Counted from the stretch's first letter, positions 55,680 to 64,000 are shown. The stretch is DNA of 64,000 bases from Pseudolactococcus raffinolactis NBRC 100932 (GCF_001591765.1 NZ_BCVN01000004.1:32299-96298), one strand, 5' to 3'. Translations and numbers: made by a program. Notes: generated by a model not told the origin, from the sequence alone.

Positions 55680-56537
55680 TTAGCAATATTTTTCAATCTC
55701 CATGGCAAATCGATTAGCCATGCCAGTTGCACCTAATTTTTTCAACATGTCAATATCACTCTGAACTTCTTTCAAAAGCTCAGAGTTTTTTTCTTTTTTA
55801 TATTGCGCAAATTTCTTAAAAATATGTAGCGAAATTTTTTCCTCGATATCCCATTCTGTTAATAGCTTATTAATTTCTTTTTCAATTCGCTCAGCTCGTA
55901 TGTAATAGCCTTTAAAAATCAGATAAACATAGAGATTTATCGCTGTTTTTTTTACAATTTTTCCATTGAAAGCAATGATCTGAGATAATTCCTGGCTTGC
56001 TAACATATCTTGTCCTAAATCATAAATTTCGTCATCATCTAAAATCTCTAAGCATCTACCCAAAATTTTGACTTCGAAAAATGTCCATTGCGGTATGCTT
56101 AATAAATATTTTTCGAGAAATTTTTTCTCAGCAGTTGTTATCAAATTCTCCTGAGATATATCAAGTATGGCTGATTTAGCTAGGATATTGAAGATTTTTT
56201 CCATTTTCAATCTAGCGTTTGGCTTTATCAAAGTTTTTAAGCCCTCTATATCGCCTACCATGACATATGCTCTTATCTTTTTATTAAATACACAATATTG
56301 GCTTGGCTCTATTGACATCAAAGCAACAAATTCACTTGCGGTCATATTAAGCCCATTTATCGCTGCTAAAAATCTGTCAGCTGAAAGCATATTTTCCCCA
56401 CTTTCAAAACGAGATAACTGCGATTTATCAAGATAACTACTAGACATTGCAACATCAGAAAGCGTATAGCCTCGTTTTTCTCGAACTTGCTTATAATATG
56501 CGCCAATTTCTTGTGTTTCTAACACCTTTTTTGACAT
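55680..56537 (-). CDS. rgg: Rgg/GadR/MutR-family transcriptional regulator
   Basis: 285 residues. N-terminal XRE helix-turn-helix (YYKQVREKRGYTLSDVAMSS, LSRFESGENMLSADRF), then a helical peptide-binding C-terminal domain typical of Rgg. Such proteins respond to short pheromones and often control a neighbouring bacteriocin or peptide gene; here the bacteriocin-like gene lies 0.8 kb downstream with an IS remnant between. The regulatory link is inferred. Confidence 0.85.
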   Translation of the reverse strand: MSKKVLETQEIGAYYKQVREKRGYTLSDVAMSSSYLDKSQLSRFESGENMLSADRFLAAINGLNMTASEFVALMSIEPSQYCVFNKKIRAYVMVGDIEGLKTLIKPNARLKMEKIFNILAKSAILDISQENLITTAEKKFLEKYLLSIPQWTFFEVKILGRCLEILDDDEIYDLGQDMLASQELSQIIAFNGKIVKKTAINLYVYLIFKGYYIRAERIEKEINKLLTEWDIEEKISLHIFKKFAQYKKEKNSELLKEVQSDIDMLKKLGATGMANRFAMEIEKYC

Positions 56538-56663
56538 CTTTTCCCTACCTTTATAAGTTCAACAGTGTGTAAAAGCAAATAAAATAACAATTAAAAACAT
56601 TTCCCCCTTTAAATTATACTGTTTTTAGAGCTTGTTATCAATTATGTTTTAACGATATAAAAA

Positions 56664-56692
56664 AACACTGAAAGAAAGTTCATCTCAGTGTT
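56664..56692 (-). terminator. Terminator of mgtE
   Basis: AACACTGA and TCAGTGTT, 8-bp stem, about 50 bp after the mgtE stop. Confidence 0.7.
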
Positions 56693-56743
56693 CTTTAAAA
56701 TATTTCAATCATAAAAGATAAACAATGCCACACGAAGCCTTCG

Positions 56744-58105
56744 TCAGAAGAAATGAATGAAAATACCAGCAATCGAAAAGTAGATAAAGACACTGGTTAA
56801 ATCTGACATGGTTGAGATGAATGGGCCAGAAGCAACAGCAGGGTCAAAGCCTAACCGGTCCATAGCAACTGGGATCAAAGACCCTGCTAGATTCGCCACT
56901 GTAATGGCACAGAACATGGCGACACCAACTGCGAGACCCAGGATCATATTGCCTTTCCACAGACTGACCACGATAAAAATAGTCAAGCCAGTCACTGCAC
57001 CGGTCACCAAACCAGTTGCAATTTCAGCCAAAATCAAGCCAAAGAAAGATCGATTTTCTTCATCATTGAGTGAAATTCTACGGACAGATACCGCAAGGGA
57101 CTGCGTCCCAGCATTTCCGGCTGTTCCGGTAATCAGACTTATAAAGATTGCCAGAACAGAGGCTTTACTCACCAGACCGTCAAAATGGTCAATCAAACTC
57201 GCTGTTCCCATTCCCAAAAAGAGGAGGGCAACAAGCCAAGGCAGCCGTTTAGCTGCTGACTGGATTGGATTTTGGTTGACATTATCGGTGTTAACGCCGG
57301 CCAGACCCGAGTAATCACTTTGTGCTTCATCATCGATTACGTCGATGATATCATCGACGGTAACAATCCCTAACATGATATTATCATGACTAACGACTGG
57401 TAGTGCAAGCAAGTCATAGTCCCTAAAGTAACGGGCAACCCGCTCTTGTGGCTCATCAACATCAACCTTGATGATATGCTCATTCACGATATCCGAAATC
57501 AGTGTGTCATCATGAGAAATCAAAAGGCTACGCAGAGAAATCACACCTAAAAGTTGTTTGTCGTTATCCAACACGTAGACATAGTAAATTGTTTCGGCAT
57601 CTTCGGCTGTGGCTTTGATGACCGTCATCGCTGAACTAACGGTTTGATTGGCGACAACAGAGACGAATTCCGTTGTCATCAAGGAACCAGCTGTTTCCTC
57701 ATCATAATGCATGAGGTTTCGAATCTCGGTCACATTTTCAGGCGCCATCTGTGAGAAGATAGCTCTACGTTCGCGTTTGTTTAGATTCGTTAAGATATCG
57801 GCAGCATTATCTGATGACATCTCATCAAACATGGCTGAGAGATATTCCGGTGAAATTTCTTTGAGATAAGGTTTTATATCGACCGCATCAAAATCAATAT
57901 TCTCAAAAATCTCTGACAATTCCTGAGGTGATAAGATGCTATAAAGCTCTAAACGCTCTTCATCTGTAAAGTCCAGATAAAATTGCGTTTGATCGTAGAT
58001 ATGGTGATCCAGAAAAGCTTCTCGAAATTCTCTAATTGCATTATGGTCTAGGAGTTCCTGCAAATTTTCGAAAACATCCTGTGTTGTCACATCTTCATTA
58101 TTCAT
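56744..58105 (-). CDS. mgtE: Magnesium transporter MgtE
   Basis: 453 residues. N domain (LYSILSPQELSEIFENID), two CBS domains (about 140-260) with TAGSLMTTEFVSV, and five C-terminal membrane helices with GNAGTQSLAVSVRRI and the pore region (FISTMSDLTSVFIYF). Mg2+-gated channel. An M-box riboswitch lies upstream, which fits the product. Confidence 0.95.
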   Translation of the reverse strand: MNNEDVTTQDVFENLQELLDHNAIREFREAFLDHHIYDQTQFYLDFTDEERLELYSILSPQELSEIFENIDFDAVDIKPYLKEISPEYLSAMFDEMSSDNAADILTNLNKRERRAIFSQMAPENVTEIRNLMHYDEETAGSLMTTEFVSVVANQTVSSAMTVIKATAEDAETIYYVYVLDNDKQLLGVISLRSLLISHDDTLISDIVNEHIIKVDVDEPQERVARYFRDYDLLALPVVSHDNIMLGIVTVDDIIDVIDDEAQSDYSGLAGVNTDNVNQNPIQSAAKRLPWLVALLFLGMGTASLIDHFDGLVSKASVLAIFISLITGTAGNAGTQSLAVSVRRISLNDEENRSFFGLILAEIATGLVTGAVTGLTIFIVVSLWKGNMILGLAVGVAMFCAITVANLAGSLIPVAMDRLGFDPAVASGPFISTMSDLTSVFIYFSIAGIFIHFF

Positions 58106-58129
58106 TTGGTTTTAAGGACTCCTTTCTAC

Positions 58130-58192
58130 GATTTTCACTTTCTGTGAAATCTTAACCCTTGACCTCCGCTAGCACTCCGGCCAAGCGAGGTC
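58130..58192 (-). promoter_or_regulatory. Hairpins in the mgtE leader shared with hydB
   Basis: GATTTTCAC/GTGAAATC at 58130-58151 just before the ribosome binding site, and GACCTCCGCT/AGCGAGGTC at 58161-58192. The first hairpin and its flanks (AAAGGAGT, TTAAGATTTCACA) recur in front of hydB at 43523-43560. Confidence 0.5.
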
Positions 58193-58260
58193 ATTCGCAA
58201 ACTTTGGTCTGCTCAAAGTCTTTCCTATTTATTATGTGATACTATTGGACAAAAATAAAA

Positions 58261-58289
58261 CTGTACACCAACCATAAGTTGATGTACAG
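58261..58289 (-). terminator. Expression-platform terminator of the M-box
   Basis: CTGTACA and TGTACAG with an inner CAAC/GTTG pair, followed on the minus strand by TTTTATTTTTG. Confidence 0.75.
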
Positions 58290-58306
58290 CTGTTACTTAC
58301 TTTGTA

Positions 58307-58464
58307 CATTGGCCTATCGTTGAACTTTAGCACTATACGGCGTAAGAAAAATTCTAGCTACATTGACCTTGACCTTGACGATCACGTCTGTTTAACCTGC
58401 TTGGCGTCTCTCGACATTTCGCGGCTGTAGCATATTTCCAGTATAGGAGCCTCATCTAACAATG
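58307..58464 (-). ncRNA. M-box (ykoK) magnesium riboswitch
   Basis: The minus strand reads GTTAGATGAGGCTCCTATAC at the 5' side and GTATAGTGCTAAAG near the 3' side, both hallmarks of the M-box aptamer, with ATGCTACAGCCGC and GACGCCAAGCAGGTTAAACAG between. CATTG (58460-58464) and CAATG (58307-58311) close the P1 stem. High Mg2+ should favour the terminator at 58261-58289 and shut off mgtE. Confidence 0.88.
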
Positions 58465-58541
58465 ATTATCTAAGTCATTATCACTTTGCAACGCTATTAT
58501 AACGTAAAGCGCGACTCATGTAAACCCTTAAGCTTAATTTT

Positions 58542-59444
58542 TTACGCATTTTCTAAAAGCGCCTGCATATCCTGTGGCAAAGGAGATTCTAGCATGATTT
58601 CCTGCTCTGTAATTGGATGTTTGAAGCTTAGAAAATGGCAATGTAAGGCTTGACGTGAGATTTTCTCGCGTTTACCACCATATAAGTCATCTCCTAATAA
58701 AGGAGCTCCTAAATGAGCAAAGTGGACTCTAATCTGGTGCGTTCGACCTGTATGGAGTTGAATATCCACTAAAGTAAAGTGCGCCTGAGTTTTAACAATC
58801 TCATAAGATGTATGCGCAAATTTAGCCGTTGGATGTTCTGCATCTACGACTGCACGTTCAATAATCGACCCGTCTTTACGACCAATTGGCACCTGAATTT
58901 CAGCGGACTGTTTGAGTTGATCTGATGTGTGGACTAGGGCAAAATACCGTTTGGTCACCCTTTTTTTTTGCAACATCTTATCCAATAAACTATGGGCATA
59001 GCCGTGCTTTGCAAAGAGCATGAGTCCTGACGTATCTTTGTCTAACCGCGTAACCACATGGACTTTTTGATTCTCATAGTCTTGTGCTTTTAAATAGCCC
59101 GCCACATAATTACTCATGGTGCTATCTGGATAATTCACCCCAGTGACACTGGCAATGCCTGCTGGCTTATCTAGCACGAGCAGATGGTCATCTTCATAGA
59201 CAACGGCCAAAGGCACCTCTTGCTGCTTCAAGGTCACTGTAGCTGTTTCTGACGGGATCAAAATCGTCACTTGATCTCCCTCAGAGACGCGATGAATAGC
59301 ATTTTGTTTACTACCGTTGACCAGTAAATCACCACCATCAAACTTTATCTTAGCCAGCAAATTTTTCGAAATGCCGTGTTGCTTGAGCAGGGTTTTTAAT
59401 AAGATATCATCTTGCGTTTTCGTCGCCATAAAATCGAATCTCAT
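58542..59444 (-). CDS. RluD-family pseudouridine synthase
   Basis: 300 residues, N-terminal S4-like part (LKQHGISKNLLAKIKFDGGDLLVNG), catalytic Asp in RLDKDTSGLML, and LHTGRTHQIRVHF. Modifies rRNA or tRNA uridines. The ATG overlaps the NAD kinase stop (ATGA). In B. subtilis the same trio relQ-nadK-RluD-like exists (yjbM-yjbN-yjbO). Confidence 0.92.
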   Translation of the reverse strand: MRFDFMATKTQDDILLKTLLKQHGISKNLLAKIKFDGGDLLVNGSKQNAIHRVSEGDQVTILIPSETATVTLKQQEVPLAVVYEDDHLLVLDKPAGIASVTGVNYPDSTMSNYVAGYLKAQDYENQKVHVVTRLDKDTSGLMLFAKHGYAHSLLDKMLQKKRVTKRYFALVHTSDQLKQSAEIQVPIGRKDGSIIERAVVDAEHPTAKFAHTSYEIVKTQAHFTLVDIQLHTGRTHQIRVHFAHLGAPLLGDDLYGGKREKISRQALHCHFLSFKHPITEQEIMLESPLPQDMQALLENA

Positions 59445-60259
59445 TTGACCTCACCGATGAATGAATTTTTGACGCGGTGCCAAAAGCCTGTATGACCACC
59501 ATTGACAAAGGAAATTACACCACCGTCAAGACTATAGGTCACAGAAGCGATTTGATCATAAAAATATTCAAGCTGATCCACCGTTAATAAATAATCATCA
59601 GCATTTTCCAGTTCAATCGTGACTGTATCTTTTTCAGCGATAATCATCGGTGCGCCGAGTGTTCGATAGACCAGATTATTCAAGGACGCAACTTCAGTCA
59701 CTTGAAAGGCATGCACACGTGGATGCATGACTGCTCCCCCGATTGATTTATTATAAGCAGTCGAACCTGTCGGTGTTGAGACCGAAAGACCATCCCCACG
59801 GAATTTTTCAAATAGAAAATCTGAAATCTTGACATCAGCGACTAAGGTTTTCGATGCGCGTTTAATAACGGACTCGTTCAAAGCTAAATGTGTCTTAATG
59901 CGACCATCTGTAAAATGGATTTGCACCTTCAAGAGCTGATATTTAAAGGCTTCATCAGGTTTCTCATTCTGAATTGCTTCAACAACCTGTTCCAATTCAT
60001 GCTCTTGAAAATCAGCATAGAAACCCAAATGCCCCGTATGAACCCCAATAAATCTGACAGTCTCTAACTGTGTCTCATAATAATGGAGGGCAGCAAGTAA
60101 AGTGCCATCACCACCGACAGAGATAATGATCTCTGGATTTTCTTCATCGAAAACAAAACCAGCCTCTAAGCACAGCGCTTCTAAAGCTGATACAATGGCC
60201 TGGGTTTTCTTATAGGTATTTTTAACAATCCAAATCTTTTTACCAGTTGTGTTCTTCAT
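59441..60259 (-). CDS. nadK: NAD kinase
   Basis: 272 residues from ATG 60259, inside the end of relQ. Phosphorylates NAD to NADP. GGDGT motif (SVGGDGTLLAAL) and STPTGSTAYNKSIGG are present. Part of the overlapping relQ-nadK-pseudouridine synthase run. Confidence 0.94.
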   Translation of the reverse strand: MKNTTGKKIWIVKNTYKKTQAIVSALEALCLEAGFVFDEENPEIIISVGGDGTLLAALHYYETQLETVRFIGVHTGHLGFYADFQEHELEQVVEAIQNEKPDEAFKYQLLKVQIHFTDGRIKTHLALNESVIKRASKTLVADVKISDFLFEKFRGDGLSVSTPTGSTAYNKSIGGAVMHPRVHAFQVTEVASLNNLVYRTLGAPMIIAEKDTVTIELENADDYLLTVDQLEYFYDQIASVTYSLDGGVISFVNGGHTGFWHRVKNSFIGEVK

Positions 60260-60938
60260 CAAAATCATCCCGATTTTCTACACCATCATCAACTTTATGC
60301 CGTGATGGATTAAACAAAAGTTGAGCTTCTTGAATTTCTTCACGAATAGTGCTCATTTCTTCATCCAAGGCATAGGCAATTTTAGCCGTGACAGCCAAAC
60401 GTTTCCGTAGTTCATCAGGAAAAGCACCCTGATACTTATAATTGAGCGAATGTTCAATCGTCGCCCAAAAATTCATAGCCAAGGTCCGAATCTGAATTTC
60501 TGCCAAGATATTTTTTCTGCCATCAACCATCTCAACTGGATACTCAATAATCACATGATAACTGCGATAGCCAGATTCCTTTTGATGATTGATATAATCC
60601 CGTTCCTGAACTATTTTAAAATCCTTGCGTTGACGAAGTAAGTTCAAAACTTCTTCCACGTCTTCAACAAACTGCACCATCACGCGCACACCGGCAATAT
60701 CCTGCATTTCTGCGATATTTTCAGGCGTAAATCCACGCAAGCGTGCCTTGTTTTTGATCGATTCGGCAGGTTTTACACGACCTGTCACAAACTCAATCGG
60801 CGAATGGCGATTTTGCTTTTGATATTGTTTACGCGCACCGCGTAGCTTGATTTTCAGCTCCCCGACCGCTTGAATATAAGGATCAAGAAAAGCTTCCCAA
60901 TTAAATTTATCTGTCATAATATAGTCTGGATAGCGCAT
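60240..60938 (-). CDS. relQ: Small alarmone synthetase RelQ
   Basis: 232 residues (an ATG at 60917 would give 225; neither has a clear ribosome binding site). GTP pyrophosphokinase making (p)ppGpp without a hydrolase domain: RIVEFVTGRVKPAESIKNK-like region, MQDIAGVRVMVQFVEDV, GYRSYHVIIEYPV, EIQIRTLAMNFWATIEHSL. It lies downstream of a long non-coding stretch. Confidence 0.92.
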   Translation of the reverse strand: MRYPDYIMTDKFNWEAFLDPYIQAVGELKIKLRGARKQYQKQNRHSPIEFVTGRVKPAESIKNKARLRGFTPENIAEMQDIAGVRVMVQFVEDVEEVLNLLRQRKDFKIVQERDYINHQKESGYRSYHVIIEYPVEMVDGRKNILAEIQIRTLAMNFWATIEHSLNYKYQGAFPDELRKRLAVTAKIAYALDEEMSTIREEIQEAQLLFNPSRHKVDDGVENRDDFDEEHNW

Positions 60939-61387
60939 TTTTACTGGGTACCGCTTGAGGTCTATCCGCTTTTTGTCAAGCAGTATTAAGCGAGTGTTTC
61001 TGACTCGTCGTATCAGCTCAACAGACGTTACAGCCTATTTCTTAACCAATACCACGAATAACTAGTCCTCAAAGTACCTTGAGCATCACCGGCAGTAAAA
61101 CTTTGCTATCTCTCCTTTTTCAGTACAATAAAATCAATAATTACTACTTATTTTACCATAAAATAAATACAAGCGCCAATGTCTGTAATCGCATCAGATT
61201 AATACATCATAGCTAATTGATAGGCTAATGTAGACCTAAATTCTCAAAAAAGCTATGCCTGTCATCGCTTTATTCTATCGAACATCTCAGTTACTAATGC
61301 TTAATTTTTATCAATATTTAATTATTTTTATTTTAATATATGTTATTTTCTGTCATTTTATGCTAAAATATAAGTGAAAATAAGTCA
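60939..61387. other. Long non-coding, hairpin-rich region upstream of relQ
   Basis: No supported ORF. Short hairpins are visible at 60990-61006 (CGAGT/ACTCG) and 61064-61083 (CTCAA/TTGAG). The part from 61130 on is AT-rich and contains divergent promoters. The mixed-composition part 60950-61120 could be a structured 5' leader of relQ; no known riboswitch class was recognised. Confidence 0.4.
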
Positions 61388-61429
61388 TTGCTATATCATC
61401 TACATAAGAAGTCGGTAAAGGAGGCAATC

Positions 61430-61639
61430 ATGATCCCTAATTATGTTGTTTTAGAAGTCGTCTTGGATGAACGATTTGTCGGAAAAGGTTCTAAAAATCT
61501 ACCTGAACTTGAAGTTATCATCAATGAACAGTGTTCTAAAGGCTACCGTTTACACACAATTACCTCTGCAAATGGTGGCAGTAAAGGACTTAGTCTTGGA
61601 GGGCGCTTAATGGTAACACTAGTATTTGAGAGCATCTAA
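61430..61639 (+). CDS. DUF4177 small protein
   Basis: 69 residues from ATG 61430 with AAAGGAGG seven nt upstream. Pattern NYVVLEVVLDERFVG, then INEQCSKGYRLHTIT and VTLVFES at the end fits DUF4177. Function unknown. Followed by a strong terminator. Confidence 0.75.
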   Translation: MIPNYVVLEVVLDERFVGKGSKNLPELEVIINEQCSKGYRLHTITSANGGSKGLSLGGRLMVTLVFESI

Positions 61640-61650
61640 ATGCAAATTGA

Positions 61651-61684
61651 GATTAAAGTCAGCAATCGTTTGCTGGCTTTAATC
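61651..61684 (+). terminator. Terminator of the DUF4177 gene
   Basis: GATTAAAGTCAGCA and TGCTGGCTTTAATC, 14-bp stem with one G-T pair. Confidence 0.75.
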
Positions 61685-61835
61685 TTTACGACTAGCACAA
61701 TGCACCATTTTACATGATACAAACTGTGACGGGAGTTGACAAAAAAGCTAACAAATTTTAAAATAGCTCTAAACCGTTATTTAACAGGGCTTTTTTAAAA
61801 AACAGCAAATTTGACTATAAAAATGAGGATTTCCT

Positions 61836-62426
61836 ATGCAAACCAATCTTGAAATTGAATATAAAACCCTACTCAGCCTGTCTGAATTTGATCAACTAGG
61901 TAAACGGTTTAGCCACGTTGCACCTGTTCGTCAAACCAATCATTACTTTGATACACCAGATCTTAAACTCCGGGCTAATAAGCTATCCTTACGCATCCGA
62001 ACTTTTGATGATGCCGCTGAAATGACACTCAAAATCCCACAAAAGGTGGGGAATTTAGAACATAACATTGCCTTAACTTCCGAAGAAGCCAATGCTATTC
62101 TGGCGACGAAAACACTTCCACAAAATTGTATCAATATTCAAAATATCCTTGAACTTTTAAAAGGCTATGCAATTGATCTTTCTGCTGTTCGTGTCCTTGG
62201 CTCCTTGACGACAACGCGTCGAGAATACGAAACCTCTATTGGCCTCATGGCACTGGATAAAAATGAGTATTCTGGTAGATTGGACTATGAACTAGAATTA
62301 GAGGTAGCTGATGCACGTAGCGGTGAAAAGAACTTCAATTATTTCCTAAAAGATAATCAGATTGAATACCGTTATGCGCGTAGCAAAGTGGTCAGATTCC
62401 TAGAATCTATCGGAAAAATGCCTTAA
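61836..62426 (+). CDS. CYTH-domain protein (YjbK-like)
   Basis: 196 residues, GAGGA upstream. Starts with the EIEYK of CYTH proteins (LEIEYKTLL), then NHYFDTPD, LRIRTFDDAAEMTLKIP and DYELELEVAD, the charged tunnel of triphosphate-binding enzymes. Likely hydrolyses or binds triphosphates. Gene neighbourhood (YjbH-like, CYTH, RelQ, NadK) matches B. subtilis yjbHKMNO. Confidence 0.88.
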   Translation: MQTNLEIEYKTLLSLSEFDQLGKRFSHVAPVRQTNHYFDTPDLKLRANKLSLRIRTFDDAAEMTLKIPQKVGNLEHNIALTSEEANAILATKTLPQNCINIQNILELLKGYAIDLSAVRVLGSLTTTRREYETSIGLMALDKNEYSGRLDYELELEVADARSGEKNFNYFLKDNQIEYRYARSKVVRFLESIGKMP

Positions 62427-62662
62427 TTTTTTAAATAACACCTTCATGCTATATTTTCACCCTTAAAACTTTTAATAACAAGGTGGTAAACGTTCTCACT
62501 ATTCTTTTCTATACCTAATCGCTTTAGTTTTTTTCATTATTTTGGTAAAATAATAGTAAAGAACACATCGAAAAAACTTTTTATTTCCATCGCTTTGACA
62601 CGCTATATCAATGATTAAGACAAGTTCATCCTTCTTATCGAAAAACTAGCTTAAACAATTTA

Positions 62663-63244
62663 TTGGAATTTTATTCTTTTTCAGATGACAGACTATTAAG
62701 AAATTCAGGTATGATCATGACTAGTGAAATCCAACACTACTTTACGCTTTTTAATGATGACTTCAGCTATTTTGATACCGAAGTACACGACTGGTTCCTA
62801 AATCCAGTCGTAACACCTACAGCTGTGAAAGATATTCGAGAAGCTTACCAACTGACCAAAGATGCAACAACATATAACGCCGTCCTTGATCGGGTTTATA
62901 AGGCTACCTTAGATTTTATGACTGTCAGTTTTGCAGGCCGTCATACAGGTCGCCGTTTTCTACTAGCACTTCAAGATGAAATGGTGGGTAAAACACCGCT
63001 TGACTATAATAATCAAGTCCTTATTAGCATCCTCCACAAACTCAACTTTAATGTCTCTGACTTTGTTAAACATTTTCCCTTTGCTCGAGCAAGTTTGATT
63101 CGCAGCCAGCGTAATTTCCACTTGGAAGGAACGAAAACACTACCAGTAACATTCATTTATTTAAAAGATGACGCCATCAAAATCGATGACTTTCCTCAAA
63201 GTCAAATCTTTACTTATTTAGATCAAAAAGCAGTTGAACTTTAA
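62663..63244 (+). CDS. YjbH/DsbA-like thioredoxin-fold protein without CxxC
   Basis: 193 residues from TTG 62663; there is no ATG or clear ribosome binding site, and internal ATGs at 62711 and 62717 are alternatives. Opening EFYSFSDDR matches the first strand of YjbH/DsbA-type proteins, but the position of the CxxC motif reads DDRLLRNS. The later helical part (SFAGRHTGRRFLLALQDEM, FPFARASLIRSQRNF) fits the family. In Firmicutes YjbH delivers Spx to ClpXP. Its end overlaps ylbG by 4 nt on the opposite strand. Confidence 0.6.
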   Translation: MEFYSFSDDRLLRNSGMIMTSEIQHYFTLFNDDFSYFDTEVHDWFLNPVVTPTAVKDIREAYQLTKDATTYNAVLDRVYKATLDFMTVSFAGRHTGRRFLLALQDEMVGKTPLDYNNQVLISILHKLNFNVSDFVKHFPFARASLIRSQRNFHLEGTKTLPVTFIYLKDDAIKIDDFPQSQIFTYLDQKAVEL

Positions 63245-63260
63245 AGTTCAACTGCTTTTT
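63225..63260. terminator. Perfect palindromic bidirectional terminator inside two convergent genes
   Basis: An 18-bp perfect inverted repeat with no loop base between arms (centre 63242/63243), flanked by A and T tracts. It contains both stop codons and the last five codons of each gene. Confidence 0.9.
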
Positions 63261-63579
63261 TTGCTTCTTGGTTTTTAGCTTCTTGAATAGTTTCTTGGAA
63301 AGCACTTGAGAAATCCATGTCCAGGTGATCAAATTCTGATACCTTAACAGCTTTAACAAAATGCAAATCCATCAACTTTGGTACAACAGTCTCTAATGTT
63401 GCCGTGTCCACATATAGGAGTGCATAGCGTGCTTTTTTACTACTGTAACCCAAATCGCCAAATCGGCTCAACTGGCGCACATATTTATAACTACTATAAA
63501 AAACATAAATCGCCGTCCGACCCACAATATCAAGTGACGGAATTGCCGTTTTTTCAAGTTCAGTGATGATGTTTGCCAT
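63241..63579 (-). CDS. ylbG: YlbG-family protein (DUF2129)
   Basis: 112 residues. Core YVFYSSYKYVRQLSRFGDLGY, then KKARYALLYVD and VKAVKVSEFDHL fits YlbG. Function unknown; always beside ylbF. Its start overlaps the ylbF stop by 20 nt. Confidence 0.88.
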   Translation of the reverse strand: MANIITELEKTAIPSLDIVGRTAIYVFYSSYKYVRQLSRFGDLGYSSKKARYALLYVDTATLETVVPKLMDLHFVKAVKVSEFDHLDMDFSSAFQETIQEAKNQEAKKAVEL

Positions 63580-63937
63580 GGTGACCTCCTTTCTTTAGGG
63601 GAACATTTTCATCGACAACAATCGCGTCGGAAATCACACCCGAAATGGCCTTAGCTAACTCCGAAAGCACCGACTGCACATCATTTTCCGCGATTTTAAG
63701 CTGGTAAATGGTGTCAGTCATCAAGATTTCCTGCTGCAAAACACGAATTTCGGGCCGATAGGTGATATAGGCTCTATTTTCCTCTAAGGTCTGTAATTTT
63801 TGCTGTAGCTCAGCATCTGATTCAAAGGCTAACTTTCGGGCCTTAAAATCAGTAACAACAGCTAAGGACATGAAAGCAGCTGCCACCTGATCTGCCAAGT
63901 CATCTAATTCAATTATTTTTTCATCAATTATCAACAT
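63560..63937 (-). CDS. ylbF: YlbF-family regulator (RicF-like)
   Basis: 125 residues, all-helical YlbF domain (LADQVAAAFMSLAVVTDFK, EIRVLQQEILMTDTIYQLK) with a His-rich tail (GGHHGKHHH). In B. subtilis YlbF is part of the Y-complex that directs RNase Y and binds Fe-S clusters. An extended -10 (TGATATAAT) ends 7 nt before the ATG, so the mRNA may be leaderless. Confidence 0.88.
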   Translation of the reverse strand: MLIIDEKIIELDDLADQVAAAFMSLAVVTDFKARKLAFESDAELQQKLQTLEENRAYITYRPEIRVLQQEILMTDTIYQLKIAENDVQSVLSELAKAISGVISDAIVVDENVPLKKGGHHGKHHH

Positions 63938-63979
63938 TAGTTTTATTATATCAAAAATTAAGGCTTCTGACCAACCATC

Positions 63980-64000
63980 AAAAAACCTAAGCTGTTAGGT
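63980..64000 (-). terminator. Terminator of the gene right of the window
   Basis: ACCTAA and TTAGGT with a 4-nt loop; the minus strand continues with TTTTTT. Confidence 0.65.

Overview
The window looks like the chromosome of a low-GC Gram-positive coccus of the Streptococcaceae, most likely a Lactococcus-type bacterium. The reasons are the streptococcal gene order mecA / WecA-type transferase / sufCDSUB, an MsmK-type ABC ATPase, an Rgg regulator, YlbF/YlbG, extended -10 promoters (TGnTATAAT) and catabolite (cre-like) sites. Species cannot be fixed from the sequence alone. Almost all host genes are on the minus strand.

Region 1 (1-15995): the start of tex, then mobile DNA inserted at the 3' end of sufB. 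An apparently intact island of about 13.3 kb (2655-15995) carries integrase, repressor, Cro-like and excisionase-like regulators, primase, SF3 helicase, an iteron array, HNH nuclease, small and large terminase, portal, protease-capsid fusion and two head-completion proteins. It has no tail, holin or lysin gene. This is the gene content of a capsid-forming phage-inducible chromosomal island (cf-PICI), which makes its own heads and would borrow tails from a helper phage. A collapsed second element (972-2655) lies beside it. Between the capsid and connector genes is an array of ACGT-centred palindromes. A probable small RNA lies on the opposite strand of the early operon.

Region 2 (15973-29000): suf operon in the order sufC-sufD-sufS-sufU-tgt-sufB, with an unusual tRNA-guanine transglycosylase inside it; a lipid-linked sugar transferase; a HAD phosphatase; mecA; a two-gene amino acid ABC transporter; a small lipoprotein; and an MsmK-type ATPase.

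Region 3 (28934-34740): an LPXTG surface protein split by an in-frame stop, preceded by a small overlapping leader ORF with a hairpin, and a DEAD-box helicase.

Region 4 (34747-44151): pyruvate:ferredoxin oxidoreductase, flavodoxin, an ECF S component, a 44-residue ORF and a trimeric NADH-linked [FeFe]-hydrogenase (HydABC). Together they could pass electrons from pyruvate to H2, which is unusual for a lactic acid bacterium. The suf operon would supply the Fe-S clusters; no HydEFG maturases are in the window. A structured repeat of about 115 bp occurs twice here and once before leuA.

Region 5 (44369-53850): leucine operon leuA-leuB-DUF1294-leuC-leuD behind a leader-peptide attenuator, a TPM-domain membrane protein, a complete amino acid ABC transporter and an FKBP-type isomerase.

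Region 6 (53850-56540): a small accessory island with a class IIa bacteriocin-like precursor, a 58-residue membrane protein, a broken membrane-protein gene, an IS110 remnant and an Rgg regulator.

Region 7 (56650-64000): mgtE behind an M-box Mg2+ riboswitch; RluD-like pseudouridine synthase, NAD kinase and RelQ in an overlapping run; DUF4177, CYTH and YjbH-like genes; ylbG-ylbF. The YjbH-like gene and ylbG converge on a perfect 36-bp palindrome that both ends their coding sequences and forms a two-way terminator.
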